From assembly GCF_018812025.1 (NCBI RefSeq), contig NC_063049.1, positions 14,279,734 through 14,343,733 of the forward strand: a stretch of 64,000 nt of DNA. The letters run 5' to 3'. This document shows, in pieces, positions 55,795 to 64,000 of this stretch (its first letter is position 1; each line of letters opens with the position of its first letter). The position numbers and the translations under genes are program-made. This DNA is from Megalobrama amblycephala. Taxonomy: Eukaryota; Chordata; Actinopteri; Cypriniformes; Xenocyprididae. The notes beneath the pieces are model-generated. The model saw nothing but the letters and a program-made list of their open reading frames with translations, was not told the DNA's origin and did not search any database.

Positions 55795-57724
55795 ATGGAC
55801 ACAAGACAATTTTACGGGCGGAAGGAACATGATCGAGCAGTTAGGGTCATTCCTTCTGACAGTGAGGACAGTGAGCTTGAGGAGAGTGAAAATGAGGACA
55901 GTGAGGTTGAGGAGAGTCATGAAGACTGGATCCCTGAATCAGGTTTGAGAGACAGTTTGGAGGTCAGGGGTCAGTTAGGGGTCAGTCAGCAAAGTATCAT
56001 GTGTGTGTGTGTGTGCGTACGTGTGTGTGTTTGTTTGCATGCATGTCATTGTATGATGAAGGGTATATGACAAACATGCTTCCTGCTGTCTTTTTTAGGA
56101 GAATGCCTGTCTCTTGACAATGACACAGAGTCTGAGGATGAAGATGAAGATGATGTAGAAGAGGTTGATGTTCCACGCCTACCCCGATGGAGAACACCTC
56201 ACAATGCACACTTCAATGCTTGCCCAGAATGGCAGGACCTGCTTCCAAAATCTGATGATATCATGTCCCCCCTCCAGTACTTCAAGCAGTTTTTCTCTGA
56301 AGACATTCTGGAAGTTATTGTAGAGCAGTCAAATCTGTATGCGATACAATGTGATGCAAACAAGCCGCTTAACCTCACCATAAAAGAATTGGAGCAGTTC
56401 CTGGGGATTGTGGTGTACATGTCATTGTTTGGTTTACCAGGCACCCGCATGTTTTGGAACAAAGCCTGCAGAGTATCCCAAGTAGCTGACACCATGACAC
56501 TGAATAGATGGGAGGCCATCAAAAAACACCTGCACTTCAATAACAATGAAGAGAGACAGGAGGATAATAATGATCCACTCCACAAGATCCGACCACTGGT
56601 TACTCATCTAACCTCAAAACTGACATCAATCCCAATGAGTGAAAAGCTGGCTGTTGATGAGCAGATGGTCCCATTCAAGGGAAGAAACAGACTGAAGCAA
56701 TATCTGCCATCAAAACCAAAGAAATGGGGCTACAAGATTCTGGTCTTGGCTGGCTCTGATGGTGTCCCGTACAACTTGGAAATCTACACAGGGAGAGTTG
56801 TACAACCCCCTGAGCTAGCAGATGTGGGAGCAAGTGGCAACGTTGTCCTCCGCCTGGCCCAGCCTATACCCAAGCATAAGAAATACAAGGTTTTTTTTCG
56901 ACAACTGGTTTACGAGTGTCCCTCTTGTGCTTACACTGGCTCAGCAGGGAATTCACTGCACTGGTACTGTTCGTGGCAACAGACTACCAGGTGTCAACTT
57001 GATGTGCGATGCTGAGCTGAAAAGAGCAGGACGTGGATCTTTTGAACAGAAGATGGCCATGGTGAGAGAAACCACCTTGTATGCTGTAAAGTGGTACGAT
57101 AATCGCTCAGTGACCCTTCTCAGTGATTACACTGGAGCCCACCCAGTCACCGAGGTTGACAGGTGGGATCGCAAGCAAAAGATGATCACCAAAGTCCCCT
57201 GCCCTGCTGTGGTGAAAGAATACAACAAGAATATGGGTGGGGTGGATCTTCTTGACTCACTGCTTGCACTGTATAGGATCAAAATCAGATCAAAGAAGTG
57301 GTACCACCGGCTGGTGTTCCACCTTCTGGATATGATCATCGTGACCACATGGCTGCTCTACCGAAGAGTTTGTTAAGGTACTGGCATGAGAAAGAATGAA
57401 CATATGAAGTTGTATACCTTCAAATCCTACATTGCTGAAGCCCTATGCAAAAGTGGAAAGAGCCTGGAGCACAAGAAAGGTCGCCCCTGTTCCACAATTG
57501 CTGGTGAGTATGAGGAAAAGAGGAGAAAAGGACCCGCTGCTCCAATTCCACTCTCTGATGTGCGCCTGGATGCCACAGCCCACTGGATGATTATGGCTGA
57601 AAAGAAGGGGAGATGCAAGGTACCAGGGTGCACAGGTACACCAAAAGCCAAGTGCCGGAAATGTGATGTTCACCTCTGTTTTACATCCACCAGCAACTGC
57701 TTTCTGAGGTTTCACACAGAATAG
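55795..57724 (+). pseudogene. piggyBac transposase with Cys-rich C-terminus, one frameshift and one stop
   Basis: Exon 1 (from the ATG at 55795) encodes an acidic N-terminus with repeated SEDSE-type text. After an intron (acceptor just before about 56099) exon 2 continues with EDEDEDDVEEVD and the transposase core: FKQFFSEDILEVIVEQSNLY, TIKELEQFLGIVVYMS, then KLAVDEQMVPFKGRNRLKQY with the first Asp. A run of eight T at 56891-56898 holds a one-base slip just before the second Asp (DNWFTS). The third Asp lies in NKNMGGVDLLD. A TAA at 57374-57376 interrupts the same frame, which resumes at MRKNEHMKLY and ends with a zinc-binding CKVPGCTG...CRKCDVHLC tail. The architecture is that of PGBD proteins, but the copy is inactivated. 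Confidence 0.85.
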
Positions 57725-58039
57725 GAAATCAGAGTATGCTTTGTCAAAAAGAGAAGCTCTTAATTAAACAATATCCAAAAAACCACACAAACACACATTC
57801 ACACACACATACACACATAGTCATTCGGATGTTGGTTAATATATAAGTGTTACAATATGTTTATATGAAATGTCAGAAACATTTGGTGTTGTAATTAGTA
57901 GTAGTTTGTTTATTTGATTGTTCATTGTTTTTTTTTATTGGTTGGAACCATTTGTTATTGATGTTTGTCAAAATAAAACATGTTCTAATGAAAATATTAC
58001 ATGTTTTCCTTATTCCACTTATATAGAAAACCTTGCTGT

Positions 58040-58880
58040 TTTATTTATTTACTAATTTGGGGAACAGACACAGTCTCTATGTAATGATATCTAGGTGAAA
58101 GAATCTCTTTGTGTTGAGATTTAGCTGACTTCTGTGGTGTGAGACAGCTAGTAGACGGTCGGTTTAGTCAGTCTGTCTGCTTCCTGACCTTGGCCCCAGT
58201 TTGTCATGTTTCATATATATATCCATCAAACTGTGGTAAGTCAGAATCAGTCAACAAATACGGTGATTCATGCCACCTTCTCCTGTTATTATCACTTGCA
58301 CTACCTGTCACATTTTAGTAAAGTCTTCTCAGTCAGCGACAAAGGTTTCACATTACATAAATGCAGGGAAATAGTCATTAAGTCAAGAAGATTTCAGAAC
58401 TACAGACACACATCCAAACTTTTATTGAGGATAGCTTAGCGAACCCCGTACATTGTTCGGTTCTGGCTGTAGAGCCCATGCAGCAGGGCATCTGGGTGAC
58501 TGTGAGACGGCATAGTCGCGGGGCAAAACACCGTTCCATTCAAATTAGGGTTTCAAACAGGTTCTCCCCACTCAGTGATGCACCCACTGAGAATCCTGTT
58601 GAATGTGCCCTAGTTATTGGTGTTTCTATTAAACGAAATGTGAAAATAGGCCACCATAGGCATGTGTTCACCGGGAGCCAGAGCACCTGATATCAAAGCA
58701 AATGTAAATGTGGTGGCTAATGCTAAACTTAAATATTGTGTTATTCACGTTGGCAGTAATGATGCCTAACTTCACCAGTTGGAGATCATTAAAATTAACA
58801 TTAAAGAGGTGTTTGAATTTACACTGTAATTTGCTCTGGCCCCCTCCTTGTTCACTGGAGTGATGAGATACTTCACTCCA
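58040..58880. pseudogene. Rearranged L2-like LINE pieces, leader (minus) and ORF1 (plus)
   Basis: The segment 58040-58210 on the minus strand matches the leader of the L2-like LINE at 16.9-17.05 kb (GACTAAACCGACCGTCTACT and CATAGAGACTGTGTCTGT shared). Next to it, on the plus strand, 58380-58830 reads QGIWVTVRRHSRGAKH, VSNRFSPLSD, CALVIGVSIKRNVKI and, after stops, VIHVGSNDA. That resembles the esterase-like ORF1 of the same LINE group, with GVS where GDS is usual. The two parts face each other, which suggests an inversion or two insertions. Both are decayed. Confidence 0.55.
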
Positions 58881-59685
58881 GACTATCATCACTCAATGGC
58901 TAATAGGTGTCCACAGAATAATATAGGGTTCATACATAATATAGGTAATACAGGGCCTGGTTATGGCTCTAATTATTCTTTTCTTTTGTCTCTATAATTA
59001 CTAACAATGTTCTATTCACACAGATTTAATCCCTCATTTATTTCATCAAACTTCTCACTTCACCTTCTTTGAAACTGTATCAAATGCTCTTCTTGAAAAA
59101 AGAGACATTTCAGTGAGATTTACTATTCAAAATGTTTTTAAAAAATTACATATTTGCTCAGCTAGGTGGGAGGTGCATCTTAGGGATAGCTAGTATGTTA
59201 TCTTAGCAGACCACCAAAACACAACAATTTATGAGATTAAATCCTGACCCAAATTAGGAGATTTTCAGAATAAAATAGAGGTCAAATACTGAAGCTTGAG
59301 TCTTTTTTTGTCAAGGTAATTACAATCGTTTACAATAAAACTTTGAACTAATATAAACAATGATTCAGTGTGCCGTCATCCTCATGAAGCTTAAAAGGTA
59401 AATATACATATGGTTAACAAAAATGTCATTGAAATAAAAATGCCCCTTAAAATCAAATATTAGGCATTAATAATGCAGGTTATTTCTGGCAGTGATATCG
59501 AAGAGGACAGGAGCTAACAAGAAAGTTTGTTAATATGTAACCATAATTTGTTAATGAGTAACAAATGAGTTGTTAGTGCTCAGCTCAGCCTATAAGTATG
59601 TTATGACAACACTGAGTCAATAAAGAAGGGTGTTGCTGGCGCTTTGAAGAAGGACAAAACGAGACAAGACAAGTGAATCTAGAGG
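58881..59685 (+). promoter_or_regulatory. Upstream region of the patched-domain gene
   Basis: This AT-rich DNA has no gene. The most likely promoter element is a TATA-like CCTATAAGTA at about 59589, roughly 95 bp before the ATG at 59686. Nothing else could be supported. Confidence 0.3.
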
Positions 59686-62780
<3,095 letters not shown>

Positions 62781-63503
62781 GCTCCGTGATCTTCCTTTTT
62801 TATGAGCTTAACTCTATATGACACTTTGATTTGACCATGCAGGATTATCCTGAAATATCAATCATTCTGTTACGTTCTCATATACACACTGTATCTTATA
62901 TGTTTTTGTTTTTATATTTTTATCAAGTTTAGCTTTTTATTTTTATCATTGTAATCAATATTATTTTCAATGCAGTTCTATTTAATATGCACATCACATT
63001 CATTTTAACACATCAATGCAAACACAATTTAGCATTTGTAATCCAGTTACTATCAAGTTAATTGATTAAACCACATTACTGGACAATGGGAATTTTGTGT
63101 TTGGCATTAAAAGAACTTGATCTCACCATAATTGTCATTGAAGTGAATGAGTGAGCAATTTATGATACAGTATATGCATGAATGCATAAACACCTGCCGC
63201 TTATGTTCTCTCCTGCGTCTTGTAAGCTGGACGCCATGATAGACATGAGCAAAGGCCATGTTTCCTGGTTCATGATTTCTTTATCCTGGTGGAATGTAAA
63301 TCAGCTCTGTTCTGTGTGAAGAACCTGGAGGTGCCATCACAAAGCATTAGTTTGTAAACAGCAAGTTAAAGAGTAACCCATCTATTCTGTGTCTTCAGTT
63401 AAATTTCATTTAAAAATTAGCAAACAGATCCTAAATGTAACACTAAACATAATAAGGACATAATAAGGACATAATGCACTTAATTTGAGACAATAGCCTA
63501 ACC
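62781..63503 (+). other. 3' flank of the patched-domain gene
   Basis: This is AT-rich non-coding sequence, presumably the 3' UTR and beyond. I see only weak polyadenylation variants such as ATTAAA near 63107. There is no other gene. Confidence 0.4.
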
Positions 63504-64000
63504 CAGGGGTCGGCAACCCAAAATGTTTAAAGAGCCATATTGGACCAAAAAAAACAAAAAACAAATCTGTCTGGAGCCGCAAAAAATTGAAAGCCTTATA
63601 TAAGCCTTATATGAAGGCAACACAGGCTGTAAGTGTATATTAGCTATATTAGCCTACTGTCAAAATGACTAAGTAGGCTACAAATACATAATGAGGTATT
63701 CCCGAGGTATATATTTAAAAACTGCTGAAAGCTACAGAAAAAAGAAGCAAATGGATCGGTGCAATTCACCGAAACAGCTGGACTCCAGCAGAGAAACATG
63801 GATTTGCAGTTATCATTTTGTGTCAAATTGTTGGATTTTGAGGTAAAATCATTCCATATATATTGTATTGTTATATATTATGTTGACAAATCATCTATTA
63901 AATATTTTCCATCTTATATTCTGCATATTTGTGCGTTTTAAAATAAACACTGACAAAAACTATACTATAAAACTATATGTTTTAGGGATGGACAATATGA
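63504..64000. mobile_element. hAT (Charlie-like) element, left end; right end not seen
   Basis: The sequence from 63504 begins CAGGGGTCGGCAACCCAAAA and continues with AAAGAGCCATATTGGACC, a well-known terminal sequence of Charlie-type hAT elements in vertebrates. The 8 bases before it (GCCTAACC) would be the target duplication, but the right end lies outside the window or is lost. No transposase motifs are visible. Confidence 0.65.

Larger units (their letters stand above)
55044..57726 (+). mobile_element. piggyBac transposon remnant
   Basis: The left end is TTAA (55044-55047) followed by CCCTCTATGGCATGGTG, as expected for piggyBac, which targets TTAA and has ends starting CCC. Two short hairpins of complementary sequence, GTTGCCCTCAGGCAAC at about 55066 and GTTGCCTCAGGGCAAC at about 55414, lie in the 5' leader. 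The transposase pseudogene follows at 55795-57724. No matching right end was found in 57.7-58.1 kb, so the right boundary given is the end of the gene. Confidence 0.7.

Noticed and set aside
55795..57724. Domesticated piggyBac (PGBD) host gene
   Set aside because: A frameshift in a T run and an in-frame stop argue against a functional host protein, and a TTAA-CCC transposon end lies just upstream.

Overview
This window is a eukaryotic, teleost fish genome segment, most likely from a cypriniform. The evidence is GT-AG split genes, vertebrate gene families, and dense fish-type repeats: DIRS-order elements, L2-like LINEs with a TTGACT tail, hAT, Harbinger and piggyBac DNA transposons, and long TA, CA, GA and ATT microsatellites. 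No rRNA, tRNA, CRISPR array or bacterial operon was seen.

Only two convincing host genes are present, both on the plus strand. At 5.6-11.5 kb lie the last two exons of a type I animal polyketide synthase (KS-AT-DH-structural KR-degenerate ER-KR-ACP). Its 5' exons, with the KS active-site cysteine, are not visible. At 59.7-62.8 kb lies a complete four-exon, 867-residue patched-domain (RND-fold, PTCHD3-like) membrane protein. Nearly everything between them is transposon DNA.

Layout. 0-3.3 kb: decayed DIRS-order retrotransposon broken by a second terminal-repeat fragment. 4.0-5.4 kb: non-autonomous hAT with an 8-bp target duplication. 5.6-12.7 kb: polyketide synthase and 3' region. 13-16.9 kb: LINE scrap, possible solo LTR, TTAA foldback element, retroviral-type LTR. 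16.9-20.7 kb: near-complete L2-like LINE. 21.7-29.5 kb: minus-strand DIRS element with a Gypsy element (integrase upstream of RT) inside it. 30.9-32.3 kb: internally deleted LINE. 33.8-35.2 kb: L2 fragment split by a Harbinger-type MITE. 35.2-55.0 kb: one autonomous-type Harbinger transposon (transposase plus convergent Myb-like gene) blown up from about 3.7 kb to about 20 kb by nested insertions: a 4.1-kb hAT, a solo LTR that itself holds a palindromic hAT MITE and an intact I-type LINE, and a 5.9-kb hAT. 55.0-57.7 kb: piggyBac pseudogene. 58.0-58.9 kb: rearranged L2 pieces. 63.5 kb to the end: a hAT terminus.

The two host genes share orientation. One makes a polyketide and the other belongs to the RND superfamily, whose bacterial members often export lipids and polyketides. 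A functional link is only a hypothesis. Target duplications read directly from the sequence allow a relative insertion order for the nested block. All family names come from motif recognition by eye; no database search was run.
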